From Agrobacterium tumefaciens str. B6 (GTDB taxonomy: Bacteria > Pseudomonadota > Alphaproteobacteria > Rhizobiales > Rhizobiaceae), in assembly GCF_001541315.1 (NCBI RefSeq), contig NZ_LMVK01000012.1, positions 434,001-498,000 on the forward strand: 64,000 nucleotides of DNA, in the 5' to 3' direction. Each line of letters starts with the position of its first letter. Within the stretch, counting starts at the first letter, position 1. A model generated the notes under the pieces. The model saw nothing but the letters and a program-made list of their open reading frames with translations. It was not told where the DNA came from and made no database searches. Shown here in pieces: positions 55,904 to 64,000 of the stretch. The position numbers were made by a program, and so were the translations under genes.

Positions 55904-56401
55904 ATGTTTTTCATCCGCACGGCAAGTCTGCGGGACATCGAGCCGGTCCGCACCTTGCTCGCCACGACATGGCACGCGACCTATGATGCGATCTATGGCG
56001 TCGACAAGGTGAACCAGCTGATCCTCGCATGGCATTCGCCGCAGGCCATGAAGGACCGTATCGAGAAAAAGGGCGGCGAGTTTCTGGTGGCTGATGACGG
56101 CAAGCGGATTGGCGGCATGGCCTATGGCTCCATGTCCTCCAAGATGGCGAAGACGGCCCTGCTGCACCAGCTTTACGTCGCGCCCGACCTTCAGCGTCAG
56201 GGCGTCGGCCGTGATCTCTTCGCGGAACTGGAAACCTGCTTTCCGGATGCGGAAATCATGCGGCTTGAAGTCGAGCCTAAAAATACTGTCGCAATCGCCT
56301 TTTATGAAGGCGTCGGATTTGTCGAGGTAGACCGAATCGAGCGCATGGCGGGCATCGAGGGTCTGCCCGGCATCGTTATGGAAAAGAGCCTGACCCGATG
56401 A
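55904..56401 (+). CDS. GNAT family N-acetyltransferase
   Basis: A 165-residue acetyltransferase-fold protein. It opens with FFIRTASLRDIEPVRTLLATTW, and the acetyl-CoA site is LYVAPDLQRQGVGRDLFAELE, followed by PKNTVAIAFYEGVGFVE. The N-terminal WHATYDAIYG resembles TAT-like GNATs with a conserved WxxTY. ATG 55904 is the family start; the frame opens earlier through the repeat. Its stop overlaps the next GNAT start by 4 bases (ATGA). Confidence 0.87.
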   Translation: MFFIRTASLRDIEPVRTLLATTWHATYDAIYGVDKVNQLILAWHSPQAMKDRIEKKGGEFLVADDGKRIGGMAYGSMSSKMAKTALLHQLYVAPDLQRQGVGRDLFAELETCFPDAEIMRLEVEPKNTVAIAFYEGVGFVEVDRIERMAGIEGLPGIVMEKSLTR

Positions 56402-56871
56402 ATGCGACATTGCAGAATCTCATTATCCGCATGGCGCGCGAGGACGACCTTCCCGCCCTTGCCGCCATTTTTGCCGCAGACGAGATTGGCGGCCATGGCG
56501 ATACGGCCGAAGAATCGGCGCAGCCGGATTATCTTGCAGCCTTCCGCGCCATTGAGGCATCGCCGAGCGAAACGCTCTATGTGGCGGAACTGGATGGCGA
56601 GGTCGTCGGCACCTTCCAGACGGCGATCCTGACCAAGCTCGTCGGGCGAGGGGCAAAGTCCATGGTGATCGAGGCGGTGCAGACGCGCGCCGACATGCGC
56701 GGTCGCGGTATCGGCGCGGTGATGATCAATCATTGCCTGGAAGAAGCCCGCCGTCAGGGCCTCAACGCCGCGCAACTGACGTCCAACATGGCCCGGCTGG
56801 ACGCGCACCGCTTCTACGAGCGGCTGGGTTTCGAGAAGCGGCATTTGGGCTTCAGGATGAAGCTGAAATAG
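56398..56871 (+). CDS. GNAT family N-acetyltransferase
   Basis: A 157-residue acetyltransferase-fold protein translationally coupled to the preceding GNAT. The first strand is LIIRMAREDDLPALAAIFAADE, the acetyl-CoA loop AVQTRADMRGRGIGAVMINHCLEEA, and the C-terminal motif MARLDAHRFYERLGFEKRH. Two adjacent, divergent GNATs may act on related acceptors, which are unknown. Confidence 0.87.
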   Translation: MNATLQNLIIRMAREDDLPALAAIFAADEIGGHGDTAEESAQPDYLAAFRAIEASPSETLYVAELDGEVVGTFQTAILTKLVGRGAKSMVIEAVQTRADMRGRGIGAVMINHCLEEARRQGLNAAQLTSNMARLDAHRFYERLGFEKRHLGFRMKLK

Positions 56872-56980
56872 CACGGATATATCTTGAAATGCTGGACAAT
56901 TGCTGTGAGGGGCGGCATAAGCATGTCTTGTGCCGTGCACGGAAAATCGCTGCGGCGCATTCAAGCCCGAGGAACGCATA

Positions 56981-57379
56981 ATGAAGACTCTCCTGACGCA
57001 AATCTTCACCTGGTGGAATGGCCAGACGATCGGAACGCGGTTTCACACCTGGCGTTTCGGCAAGAAGGTCGGGCAGGACGAGTTGGGCAACACCTATTAC
57101 GAAGGCGGCACCACCTCCTGGGGCATGCCGCGCCGGTGGGTGATCTATAATGGTTATGCCGAAGCTTCCGCCATTCCGCCCGGCTGGCATGGCTGGATGC
57201 ATTACCGCACCGACGTGCCGCCAAGCCAGGAAAGCTACGTTGCGCGCGAATGGCAGAAGCCGCACCAGCCGAATCTGACCGGTTCGTCAAAAGCCTATCG
57301 CCCGCAGGGATCGCTGGCGGTGGCAGGCGAGCGCCCGCGTGTGACCGGCGACTACGACGCCTGGACCCCTGGCAACTAA
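56981..57379 (+). CDS. NDUFA12-type accessory subunit of complex I
   Basis: A 132-residue homologue of the mitochondrial B17.2 (NDUFA12) subunit, one of the few accessory subunits of complex I also present in alphaproteobacteria, where it is bound to the peripheral arm. Diagnostic segments are GNTYYEGG, PRRWVIYNGYAEASAIPPGWHGW and the ending KAYRPQGSLA. ATG 56981 begins the family region. It is encoded 44 kb away from the nuo operon at the start of the window. Confidence 0.94.
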   Translation: MKTLLTQIFTWWNGQTIGTRFHTWRFGKKVGQDELGNTYYEGGTTSWGMPRRWVIYNGYAEASAIPPGWHGWMHYRTDVPPSQESYVAREWQKPHQPNLTGSSKAYRPQGSLAVAGERPRVTGDYDAWTPGN

Positions 57380-57508
57380 GCTTTTGTGATGCGCGGTGTT
57401 GTGCAAAACACCGCGCTTGCATCTGGCCTCACCGGTTTTTGCCACATTCCGCCCTTAGGCGTTGATCCGGTCGGCATCGCGACACAGGCAAATTTTGGAG
57501 ACCACTAT

Positions 57509-57946
57509 ATGAGGAAAATCACGCGGGATCGTTCTTTGCGTGCGCTGACAGTGTCGCTGTTTGCGGCGGTCTCTGCTGTTCTCCTCGTGTCACCTGTCTC
57601 CGCCGCCCGTCTGGAGAACCGCGTCGCCGTGTTTTCCGGCATCGACAAGATCACCGGCCGCATCACTTCCTTTGATGTCTATATCGATGAGACTGTGCAG
57701 TTCGGCGCGCTTCAGGTGACGCCGAAGGTCTGTTATTCCCGCGACCAGACGGAAACCCAGAAGATCGACGCTTTTATCGAGGTCGATGAGATCACGCTTG
57801 ATCGCAAGATCAAGCGGATTTTCACGGGCTGGATGTTCGCCGACAGCCCCGGTCTCAATGCCGTGGAACACCCGATCTACGACGTGTGGCTGACAGGCTG
57901 CAAGCAGGACTCGGAAGTTCCTGCTCCCTCTACGGCAAGCAAGTAA
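57509..57946 (+). CDS. DUF2155 family periplasmic protein
   Basis: A 145-residue secreted protein. The signal peptide (SLRALTVSLFAAVSAVLLVSPVSAA) is followed by the DUF2155 core RLENRVAVFSGIDKITGRITSFDVYIDETVQFGAL and VTPKVCYSRDQTETQKIDAFIEV; the two cysteines in VCYS and LTGCKQ probably pair. Function unknown; the gene next to the NDUFA12 homologue is a recurrent rhizobial pairing as I recall. ATG 57509 was chosen because the signal peptide starts there. Confidence 0.88.
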   Translation: MRKITRDRSLRALTVSLFAAVSAVLLVSPVSAARLENRVAVFSGIDKITGRITSFDVYIDETVQFGALQVTPKVCYSRDQTETQKIDAFIEVDEITLDRKIKRIFTGWMFADSPGLNAVEHPIYDVWLTGCKQDSEVPAPSTASK

Positions 57947-57964
57947 TTTAACCGACGACCGTGC

Positions 57965-58408
57965 CTATTTCTGGCGTCTGAGCTTCTCCGCCAAATCGGC
58001 CAGGGCTTTGCTTTTGCTTTCCAATTGTTCGATCATTTCTTCCCGCGTCAGTTCGGGGTCAATCGCGATCGGCACGGTGAACTTATTTGGTCGATCGCCA
58101 GCGGGAGGTGAGGGGAATCTGATTTCAGAAAATGCCCTCTTCACGGCCGTTCGGGTTTGATAGGTGCTATCCCTTACGTTTTTGACTTGAACGGCCTGTA
58201 TTTTCCCCGCCGGGTCAACGCGGAAAGTAACAAGGAGGACCTGCCGCTTGTTTGTCCGCACGACCTTGAATTCCGGGCGGCCGGTTGTGCCCGTCAAGGC
58301 TCGGGAAACTTCGTTTCGCCAGGCGGCCAGCGGGTTCGGGAGCTGTTCAGCAGCGGTGACATTCACCGCCAGCGTCAGCATCAATAACAAGGCCGCAATC
58401 CCGCGCAT
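57965..58408 (-). CDS. TonB C-terminal-like periplasmic protein
   Basis: A 147-residue protein with a signal peptide (MRGIAALLLMLTLAVNVTAA) and a TonB-type C-terminal domain (VTFRVDPAGKIQAVQVKN, then RTAVKRAFSEIRFPSPPAG and FTVPIAID). The N-terminal membrane anchor is a cleavable signal and the proline-rich spacer of TonB is missing, so it is not a full TonB. A helical segment rich in Lys and Glu ends it. ATG 58408 has GGGGG 7 bases upstream; a TTG at 58414 is the alternative. Confidence 0.78.
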   Translation of the reverse strand: MRGIAALLLMLTLAVNVTAAEQLPNPLAAWRNEVSRALTGTTGRPEFKVVRTNKRQVLLVTFRVDPAGKIQAVQVKNVRDSTYQTRTAVKRAFSEIRFPSPPAGDRPNKFTVPIAIDPELTREEMIEQLESKSKALADLAEKLRRQK

Positions 58409-58487
58409 GACCAACCCCCGATGAATAAAATATCATGACCGGATAAGTCATGTTTTTGAGGGTTGCAAGCAAAATCTCAGGTTGTTT

Positions 58488-59132
58488 TCAGCGTGGATTT
58501 TCTTGCGCAGGCAAATTTTCGAAGGGCACATCCGGCCTATCGACAGCCGCTTCCAGTATCGTTGCATATTCCGACTTTGGAATATCGATTGCCCCGAATG
58601 TCTTTAAATGTTCGGTCGTAAATTGCGTGTCGAGCAGCGTAAATCCCTGCTGCCGCAAACGCTCCACCAGATGTACGAGGCATATCTTCGATGCATTGGT
58701 GCGGCGGGAAAACATGCTCTCGCCGAAGAAGGCGGCGCCAAGCGAGACGCCGTAAAGCCCGCCGACAAGCTCTTCGCCCTCCCATGCCTCGACACTGTGC
58801 GCATGGCCGATCTGGTGCAACTCGGTATAGAGCCGGCGGATGGTGGCGTTGATCCACGTGCTTGGTCTATCTGGCGCTTCCGCCGCGCATCCGGCCATGA
58901 CAGCTTCGAAGGCAGTGTTGAAGCGTATCTCGAACGGCTTCCTGCGCATCGCCTTGGCGAGGCTTTTGGAAATATGGAAGGAGGTGAGGGGGATGATACC
59001 CCTAATCTCCGGCTCGACCCAGAAGAGCTCGGGATCGTCAGCCGAATCGGCCATGGGAAACAGGCCGGCGGAATAGGCGCGCAGCAGAATATCGACCGTT
59101 ATGCCGTTGTTTCTACTGCGACGCCCAACCAT
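58488..59132 (-). CDS. aat: leucyl/phenylalanyl-tRNA--protein transferase
   Basis: Adds Leu or Phe from tRNA to the N terminus of proteins beginning with Arg or Lys, marking them for ClpAP via the N-degron pathway. It is 214 residues with the family motifs [41 protein letters not shown] and [21 protein letters not shown]. It lies 6 bases downstream of accC on the same strand and may be the last gene of the acc operon. Confidence 0.95.
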   Translation of the reverse strand: MVGRRSRNNGITVDILLRAYSAGLFPMADSADDPELFWVEPEIRGIIPLTSFHISKSLAKAMRRKPFEIRFNTAFEAVMAGCAAEAPDRPSTWINATIRRLYTELHQIGHAHSVEAWEGEELVGGLYGVSLGAAFFGESMFSRRTNASKICLVHLVERLRQQGFTLLDTQFTTEHLKTFGAIDIPKSEYATILEAAVDRPDVPFENLPAQENPR

Positions 59133-59138
59133 GGCGTC

Positions 59139-60485
59139 TTAGTGAGACGCGTCACCGGCCAGGTATTTCTCCAGCCAGTGAATGTCGTAATCGCCCTTCA
59201 GAATATCCTCGTTTTCGAGGAGGTCCTGGAAAAGCGGCAGCGTGGTCTTGATGCCGTCGACGACGAACTCGTCCAGCGCCCGACGCAGACGGCGGATGCA
59301 CTCGTCACGGTCGCGGCCGTGAACGATCAGCTTGCCGATCATGCTGTCGTAATAGGGCGGGATCTTGTAACCCTGATAGGCGCCCGAATCGACGCGCACG
59401 CCAAGACCGCCCGGCGTATGGAAATAGGTCAGCGTGCCCGGCGAGGGAACGAAGGTGCGCGGGTCTTCGGCGTTGATACGGCATTCGATGGCATGGCCAT
59501 GGAATTCGATATCAGCCTGCGTGACCGACAGACCCTGGCCCGAAGCGACCCTGATCTGTTCCTGCACGAGATCCATACCGGTGATCGCTTCCGTGACCGG
59601 ATGCTCCACCTGAAGACGGGTGTTCATTTCGATGAAATAGAACTCGCCGTTTTCATAAAGGAACTCGATGGTGCCTGCACCGCGATATTTCAGCTTGCGC
59701 ATGGCGTCGGCGCAGATTTCGCCGATCTTCATGCGCTGTTCGACGGTCAAAGCCGGCGAATTGGCTTCTTCCAGCACCTTCTGGTGACGGCGCTGCAACG
59801 AGCAATCGCGTTCGCCAAGGTGAACGGCATTGCCTTCGCCATCGCCGAAAACCTGCACTTCGATATGGCGCGGCTTGCCGAGATATTTTTCCATGTAGAC
59901 GGCGTCGTTGCCGAAGGCTGCTGCCGCTTCGGAACGGGCAGTCGCAACCGCCTCTTCCAGATCGGCCTCGGTCTTCGCCACCTTCATGCCGCGACCACCG
60001 CCGCCCGCCGTCGCCTTGATGAGGACTGGGAAGCCGATCGTGCGGGCAATTTCGAGCGCGTTTTCAGGCTTCACTTCGCCATCAGAGCCGGGAACGACGG
60101 GAATGCCGAGTTCCTGCGCCGTCTGCTTGGCGGTGATCTTGTCGCCCATGATGCGGATATGTTCGGCGGTCGGTCCGATGAAGGTGATGCCGTGTGCGTC
60201 GAGAATATCGGCGAACTTGGCATTTTCCGACAGGAAGCCGTAACCGGGGTGAACCGCGTCCGCACCTGTTATTTCGCAGGCCGCAACGATCTGGTGGATG
60301 TTGAGGTAGCTGTCACGCGAGGGCGGCGGGCCGATGCAAACGCTTTCGTCGGCAAGGCGCACATGCATGGCGTCTGCGTCGGCCGTGGAATGTACGGCTA
60401 CCGTCGGAATGCCAAGCTCTTTCGCGGCGCGCAGGACGCGTAGCGCGATCTCGCCGCGGTTGGCTATGAGGATCTTCGAAACCAT
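59139..60485 (-). CDS. accC: acetyl-CoA carboxylase biotin carboxylase subunit
   Basis: Carboxylates biotin on AccB with ATP and bicarbonate in the first step of fatty acid synthesis. It is 448 residues in the ATP-grasp fold: [23 protein letters not shown] at the N terminus, the glycine loop [13 protein letters not shown], the catalytic segment [26 protein letters not shown] and RINAEDP. It follows accB by 12 bases. Confidence 0.97.
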   Translation of the reverse strand: MVSKILIANRGEIALRVLRAAKELGIPTVAVHSTADADAMHVRLADESVCIGPPPSRDSYLNIHQIVAACEITGADAVHPGYGFLSENAKFADILDAHGITFIGPTAEHIRIMGDKITAKQTAQELGIPVVPGSDGEVKPENALEIARTIGFPVLIKATAGGGGRGMKVAKTEADLEEAVATARSEAAAAFGNDAVYMEKYLGKPRHIEVQVFGDGEGNAVHLGERDCSLQRRHQKVLEEANSPALTVEQRMKIGEICADAMRKLKYRGAGTIEFLYENGEFYFIEMNTRLQVEHPVTEAITGMDLVQEQIRVASGQGLSVTQADIEFHGHAIECRINAEDPRTFVPSPGTLTYFHTPGGLGVRVDSGAYQGYKIPPYYDSMIGKLIVHGRDRDECIRRLRRALDEFVVDGIKTTLPLFQDLLENEDILKGDYDIHWLEKYLAGDASH

Positions 60486-60497
60486 GCTGAACCGCCT

Positions 60498-60986
60498 TTA
60501 TTCGATGACCACGAGGGCTTCGCCATACTCCACGGGCTGAGCGTCGTTGACGACGATTTCCACGACCTTGCCGGACTTGGGAGCCGGGATCTGGTTCATG
60601 GTCTTCATGGCTTCGACGATGAGAATGGTCTGGCCTTCCTTGACGGTCGCGCCCACTTCGATGAAGGGACGTGCGCCCGGGGCAGGCGAAAGATAGACCG
60701 TGCCGACCATCGGCGAGGACACGGTGTTGGCCGGGTTACGGGCCGGTGCTGCTGCCGCTGCGGGAGCAGCAGGTGCGGCCATTGCCGGCGCGGCGGCCGG
60801 GGCAGGTGCCGGCGCATAAGCGGCGGGCGCTGCAGCATAGACCGTGGCGGGAGCGGGAGCGGCGCGGGAGACGCGGATGCGCAGGTCTTCCTGCTCCACT
60901 TCGATTTCCGAAAGGTCGGTATCGTTGAGGATATTCGCGAGCTCGCGGATCAGTTCCTTGTCGATACCCTGTTTCTTTTCAGACAT
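60498..60986 (-). CDS. accB: acetyl-CoA carboxylase biotin carboxyl carrier protein
   Basis: Biotin carrier, 162 residues. The C-terminal lipoyl/biotinyl domain (residues about 85-162) has the biotinylation motif EAMKTMNQI, with Lys128 as the attachment site, and a typical TVGSTVK-like [15 protein letters not shown] strand. An Ala/Pro-rich mobile linker occupies residues about 45-88. BirA encoded at 13 kb should biotinylate it. It starts the accB-accC-aat run, 25 bases after aroQ. Confidence 0.97.
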   Translation of the reverse strand: MSEKKQGIDKELIRELANILNDTDLSEIEVEQEDLRIRVSRAAPAPATVYAAAPAAYAPAPAPAAAPAMAAPAAPAAAAAPARNPANTVSSPMVGTVYLSPAPGARPFIEVGATVKEGQTILIVEAMKTMNQIPAPKSGKVVEIVVNDAQPVEYGEALVVIE

Positions 60987-61011
60987 GACAAACCCTATTC
61001 TTTGTTTCTTT

Positions 61012-61449
61012 TTATGCCGTGATGTTTTTCAGCGCGTGAAGCGCCATGATATATCCATATGGTCCAAAACCGCAGACCATGCCCTTCGCCGCGGGTGATA
61101 CCATCGATTTGTGACGGAACTCTTCCCGGGCGTGGATGTTGGAAATGTGCACTTCCACGACGGGCGTGGAAATCGCGCGAATGGCGTCATGCAACGCGAT
61201 CGACGTGTGGCTGTAGGCGCCGGGATTGATGACGACGCCCGCCGCCCGCTCGCCCGCCTCCTGCAACCAGTCCACCAGCACGCCTTCGTGGTTGGACTGG
61301 CGGAATTCCACTGCGAAACCGAGATCGGCACCGGCCGCAAGACAATCATTCTCGATGTCCTTCAGCGTCTTGCCACCATAGATACCCGGTTCCCTTTTTC
61401 CCAGCATGTTGAGATTGGGGCCGTTGATGACGATGATGATGTTGCTCAT
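61012..61449 (-). CDS. aroQ: 3-dehydroquinate dehydratase, type II
   Basis: Dehydrates 3-dehydroquinate in the shikimate pathway, 145 residues, the usual dodecameric type II enzyme size. Active-site segments [17 protein letters not shown] (with the catalytic Tyr), [16 protein letters not shown] and [17 protein letters not shown] are complete. It precedes accB on the same strand and may share its transcript. Confidence 0.97.
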   Translation of the reverse strand: MSNIIIVINGPNLNMLGKREPGIYGGKTLKDIENDCLAAGADLGFAVEFRQSNHEGVLVDWLQEAGERAAGVVINPGAYSHTSIALHDAIRAISTPVVEVHISNIHAREEFRHKSMVSPAAKGMVCGFGPYGYIMALHALKNITA

Positions 61450-61574
61450 TCACGTTTCCATAAGAAAATCAGCGACACCTATAGACTGCGCAGACGTCAA
61501 GGAAAAGCCCCCGCAAGCCGTAAACAGCCCGCTTGGCGGGCATCTCACAGGGAATGCAGTGGCTTTTTTAGCAA

Positions 61575-62342
61575 TCAGGAGCAGGTGGCTTTTCCACAGC
61601 TGCGCATATTGGCGATTTTTTCCTTCAGCGGGTCGGCACCGACCGCGCCGAAAACCGCTTCGTCGCCGACGATATAGGACGGCGTTCCGGTGATGCCGAG
61701 GCTGGTTGCCAGCTTGTAAGTCTCCTGCACCTGCTCGTCATTGGGGTTTTCCGCCATCGATTTGCGGATGTCGGCTTCCTTGAGACCGAGCGAGGTCGCG
61801 ACTTCCATGGCGCTGTCTTCATTCGCCCGTCCGCGGCCACCGAGCAGGGTGCGCTGGAACTCGGGGTACTTGGCCGGAGCAAGCAGTTTGACGGCGTTGG
61901 AAACGCGGTGCGCGGCGACCGATTCCGGTCCCAGAATCGGGAACTCCTTAAGGACGACGCGCACCTTCTTGTCGCCCTTCAGGATTTTATCCATGTCAGC
62001 CATGGCGCGTTTGCAATAACCGCAATTGTAATCGAAGAACTCGACCAGCGTGACGTCGCCATCCGGATTGCCGAGCGCCAGATCGAATTTCGATTCGAAG
62101 ATGGCCTTCTTGTTGTCGGCGACGGCTTCCGCCGCCTTGGCGTTACGCGTCGCATATTGCTTGCGTTCAAGCGCATCCTGAACCTCGAGCATGATTTCCG
62201 GGTTCTCGATGAGATATTGCTTGATGAACTCGCCCATTTCCTTCTTCTGCTGCTCATCGAGCGCATGGGCGGGCAGGGAGGCGAATACCGTCGAAAGGGC
62301 CGTCACGCTGGCGAGAAGGGTGGAACGGAGAAAATGCGCCAT
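61575..62342 (-). CDS. DsbA family thiol:disulfide protein
   Basis: A 255-residue periplasmic thioredoxin-fold protein. The signal peptide (FLRSTLLASVTALSTVFASLPAHA) is followed by a helical N-terminal region (EQQKKEMGEFIKQYLIENPEI), then the active site DYNCGYCKRA, and cis-Pro in GTPSYIVG. The N-terminal helices and CGYC site resemble ScsC/Com1-like or DsbG-like proteins, so it may form a trimer and act as an isomerase or copper-stress protein. ATG 62342 has AGGA upstream; the frame opens 4 codons earlier. Confidence 0.88.
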   Translation of the reverse strand: MAHFLRSTLLASVTALSTVFASLPAHALDEQQKKEMGEFIKQYLIENPEIMLEVQDALERKQYATRNAKAAEAVADNKKAIFESKFDLALGNPDGDVTLVEFFDYNCGYCKRAMADMDKILKGDKKVRVVLKEFPILGPESVAAHRVSNAVKLLAPAKYPEFQRTLLGGRGRANEDSAMEVATSLGLKEADIRKSMAENPNDEQVQETYKLATSLGITGTPSYIVGDEAVFGAVGADPLKEKIANMRSCGKATCS

Positions 62343-62509
62343 ATCGGTCCTCATTCTGTGCGGCCGAAGCCTCTTGAAATCTTATGAAGGCAATTACCTT
62401 ACTTTAAGCCAAATGCCATACGGCAAAAATACTTGTCCGCATTATGATCGCATGATTGTGAAGATTGTGATTCTGCGGCAAGTCTCTGAAATACGGTTCA
62501 GGAAAGAGC

Positions 62510-63673
62510 ATGCCCTTGATCACGATGTCGAAGCGGAGCGCAGTCGAACCCTTTCACGCCATGGATATTCTGGCGGAAGCGAACAGGCGCAGGCAGGCGG
62601 GACGCCCCGTCATTTCCATGGCGGTCGGCCAGCCCTCCCATCCCGCGCCGAAAGCGTCGCTCGAAGCCGCTGAGGCCGCGCTGAAACACGGGCGGATCGG
62701 TTATACCGATGCGCTCGGCCTGCGCGAATTGCGTGAGGCGATCGCCGGCCATTACCGGCTGCGCCACCAGGTCGCCATCGATCCGGGCCGCATCGCGGTG
62801 ACCACCGGTTCGTCTGCGGCCTTCAATCTCGCTTTCCTCACCCTTTTCGATGCCGGTGACCATGTCGCCATCGCGAGGCCCGGCTATCCCGCCTATCGGA
62901 ATATTCTCAAGGCGCTCGGCCTTAATGTCGTGGAAGTGCCGGTCACGGCCGAAACCGGTTATACGCTGACGCCGGCAAGCCTCGAACGCGCGGAAACAAG
63001 AGCCGGCTGCAAGCTGAAGGGCGTGCTTCTGGCAAGCCCGGCCAATCCGACTGGCACAGTCACCGGCCGCGAGGCGCTGAAGCGGCTGGCGAGCTATTGC
63101 GAAAGCCGCGACATGGCTTTCATTTCCGACGAAATCTATCACGGTCTGACCTTCGTCGGCGAAGAGACGAGCGCGCTCGAAATCACCGATAATGCCGTGA
63201 TCATCAATTCCTTTTCCAAATATTATTGCATGACCGGCTGGCGCATTGGCTGGATGGTGCTGCCGGAGAATCTCGTCCGTCCGGTCGAGTGTCTGGCCCA
63301 GAGCCTCTATATTTCCCCGCCGGAACTTTCGCAGCTTGCGGCGACTGCAGCCTTTTCGGCGGCGGAGGAACTGGATGTCTACAGGGAAAGCTATCGCACC
63401 AACCGCGATTTCCTGATGGCGCGCCTGCCGGAAATCGGCCTGCCGCTGGCATCGCCCATGGATGGCGCTTTTTACGCCTATGTCGATACAAGCCGCTTCT
63501 CCAACGACAGCATGGATTTCGCCAAGCGCATGCTGGCGGAAATCGATGTGGCGGCGACGCCAGGCATGGATTTCGATCCCGAAGAAGGCCATCGCGCGCT
63601 GCGCATTTCCTATGCGGGTTCCGTGTCTGACATTGCCGAGGCCGTTGGACGTATTGCCGGCTGGCTGAAATAA
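62510..63673 (+). CDS. pyridoxal phosphate-dependent aminotransferase, class I
   Basis: A fold-type I aminotransferase of 387 residues. The Schiff-base lysine lies in INSFSKYYCMTGWRIGWM, and the other cofactor motifs are VTTGSSAAFNLAFL, LLASPANPTGTV and FISDEIYHG. The C-terminal arginine that binds the substrate carboxylate is in ALRISYAGS. It resembles aspartate/aromatic-type enzymes; the true substrate is unknown. AGGAAAG lies just before ATG 62510. Divergent from the DsbA-family gene. Confidence 0.92.
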   Translation: MPLITMSKRSAVEPFHAMDILAEANRRRQAGRPVISMAVGQPSHPAPKASLEAAEAALKHGRIGYTDALGLRELREAIAGHYRLRHQVAIDPGRIAVTTGSSAAFNLAFLTLFDAGDHVAIARPGYPAYRNILKALGLNVVEVPVTAETGYTLTPASLERAETRAGCKLKGVLLASPANPTGTVTGREALKRLASYCESRDMAFISDEIYHGLTFVGEETSALEITDNAVIINSFSKYYCMTGWRIGWMVLPENLVRPVECLAQSLYISPPELSQLAATAAFSAAEELDVYRESYRTNRDFLMARLPEIGLPLASPMDGAFYAYVDTSRFSNDSMDFAKRMLAEIDVAATPGMDFDPEEGHRALRISYAGSVSDIAEAVGRIAGWLK

Positions 63674-63697
63674 GCCCGGATCATCCGCTCGGGGAGA

Positions 63698-64000
63698 TCA
63701 GGCGGGTGTGCAGCTAAAGGTGCTGTTGAATGCCTTTTCACCCTTTGCGGTGAAGGTTAGCACCCGGCCGTTTCCGCGCCGCAGCCAGTCACGCTGCTGC
63801 ATGGCTTCCAGAAGAGACGCACCAAGCCCGCCGCCGAGGTGATGGCGGCGTTCGCTCCAGTCAAGACAATGCAGGCAGACCGGGCGGCGCGCCTTTTCCA
63901 GTGGCGAAAGGTCGATGCCGAAGCTCGAGAAGAAGTCGCGTCCGCTATCCGTCAGGGCAGGATCATCACCTAACGTCACGAGCCCCTTCGCGGTAATAGC
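63698..64000 (-). CDS. winged-helix regulator, C-terminal part (5' end outside window)
   Basis: The last 100 or so residues of a protein read from beyond the window end, in frame to base 64000. The visible part includes DSGRDFFSSFGIDLSPLEKARRPVCLHCLDWSERRHHLGGGLGASLLEAM, QQRDWLRRGNGRVLTFTAKGEKAF. This CLDWSER region with HLGG and a final basic strand is what I remember from the C-terminal half of ArsR-type regulators in rhizobia. The DNA-binding N terminus is not in the window, so the family call is moderate. Confidence 0.68.
   Translation of the reverse strand, partial: AITAKGLVTLGDDPALTDSGRDFFSSFGIDLSPLEKARRPVCLHCLDWSERRHHLGGGLGASLLEAMQQRDWLRRGNGRVLTFTAKGEKAFNSTFSCTPA

Noticed and set aside
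58608..60443. 611-codon plus-strand open frame across aat and accC
   Set aside because: Antisense to two intact genes, with biased composition and no family features.
1..64000. tRNA, rRNA, CRISPR array, IS element or prophage
   Set aside because: I looked for tRNA T-arms and CCA ends, repeated spacer patterns, transposase motifs and phage genes in the gaps and found none that could be supported.

Overview
The window is about 64 kb of a GC-rich alphaproteobacterial chromosome. Gene content and order point to the Rhizobiales, most probably the Agrobacterium tumefaciens/fabrum complex. The evidence is a 14-gene-type complex I operon with alphaproteobacterial features, the divK-pleD cell-cycle pair, an NDUFA12 homologue, DUF1467, DUF3572, DUF2155 and DUF6105 proteins, a pyrB-pyrC' pair and an alpha-r9-type sRNA next to proS. 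Species assignment is inference from memory, without a database search. Almost all of the window is core genome; I see no prophage, IS element, CRISPR array, rRNA or tRNA.

Layout. 1-13 kb holds the nuo operon from the end of nuoD to nuoN, with a small secreted protein between nuoD and nuoE. 13-24 kb holds birA, rnj (RNase J), a DUF1467 protein, an sRNA gene antisense to the general direction, proS, lolC-lolD, an SOS-boxed 28-residue membrane peptide and dnaE. 24-30 kb holds an L,D-transpeptidase, dinB, a brnT-brnA toxin-antitoxin pair, a DUF3572 gene and the divK-pleD operon. 30-31 kb is mostly gene-free, then comes rpmG. 31-43 kb, read on the minus strand, holds topA-rnr-DUF983-nudix-MFS, then dprA, plsY and pyrB-pyrC'. 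43-54 kb is a mixed region: an NTF2-like protein, a LysE exporter, an AidB-like dehydrogenase, several GNAT acetyltransferases, a TetR regulator, two small membrane proteins behind a CtrA site, ruvX, a PhnA-like gene, a UPF0173 hydrolase, gatC-gatA and a YjhX-type gene. 54-64 kb holds gatB, two GNATs, the NDUFA12 homologue, a DUF2155 protein, a TonB-like protein, aat, accB-accC, aroQ, a DsbA-family protein, an aminotransferase and a truncated winged-helix regulator gene.

How the genes work together. Complex I (nuo) and its accessory NDUFA12 homologue serve respiration. BirA charges AccB, which works with AccC in fatty acid synthesis, and PlsY starts phospholipid synthesis. ProS and GatCAB make charged tRNAs. 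RNase J and RNase R act on RNA, and DnaE, DinB, TopA, DprA and RuvX act on DNA. DivK, PleD and the CtrA-box small genes belong to the alphaproteobacterial cell cycle.

The most interesting item is at 20.6-20.75 kb. Three GAAC half-sites, each 7 bases apart, form two overlapping alphaproteobacterial LexA boxes directly before an unlisted 28-residue single-pass membrane peptide. It resembles the SOS division inhibitor SidA of Caulobacter in size, topology and regulation.
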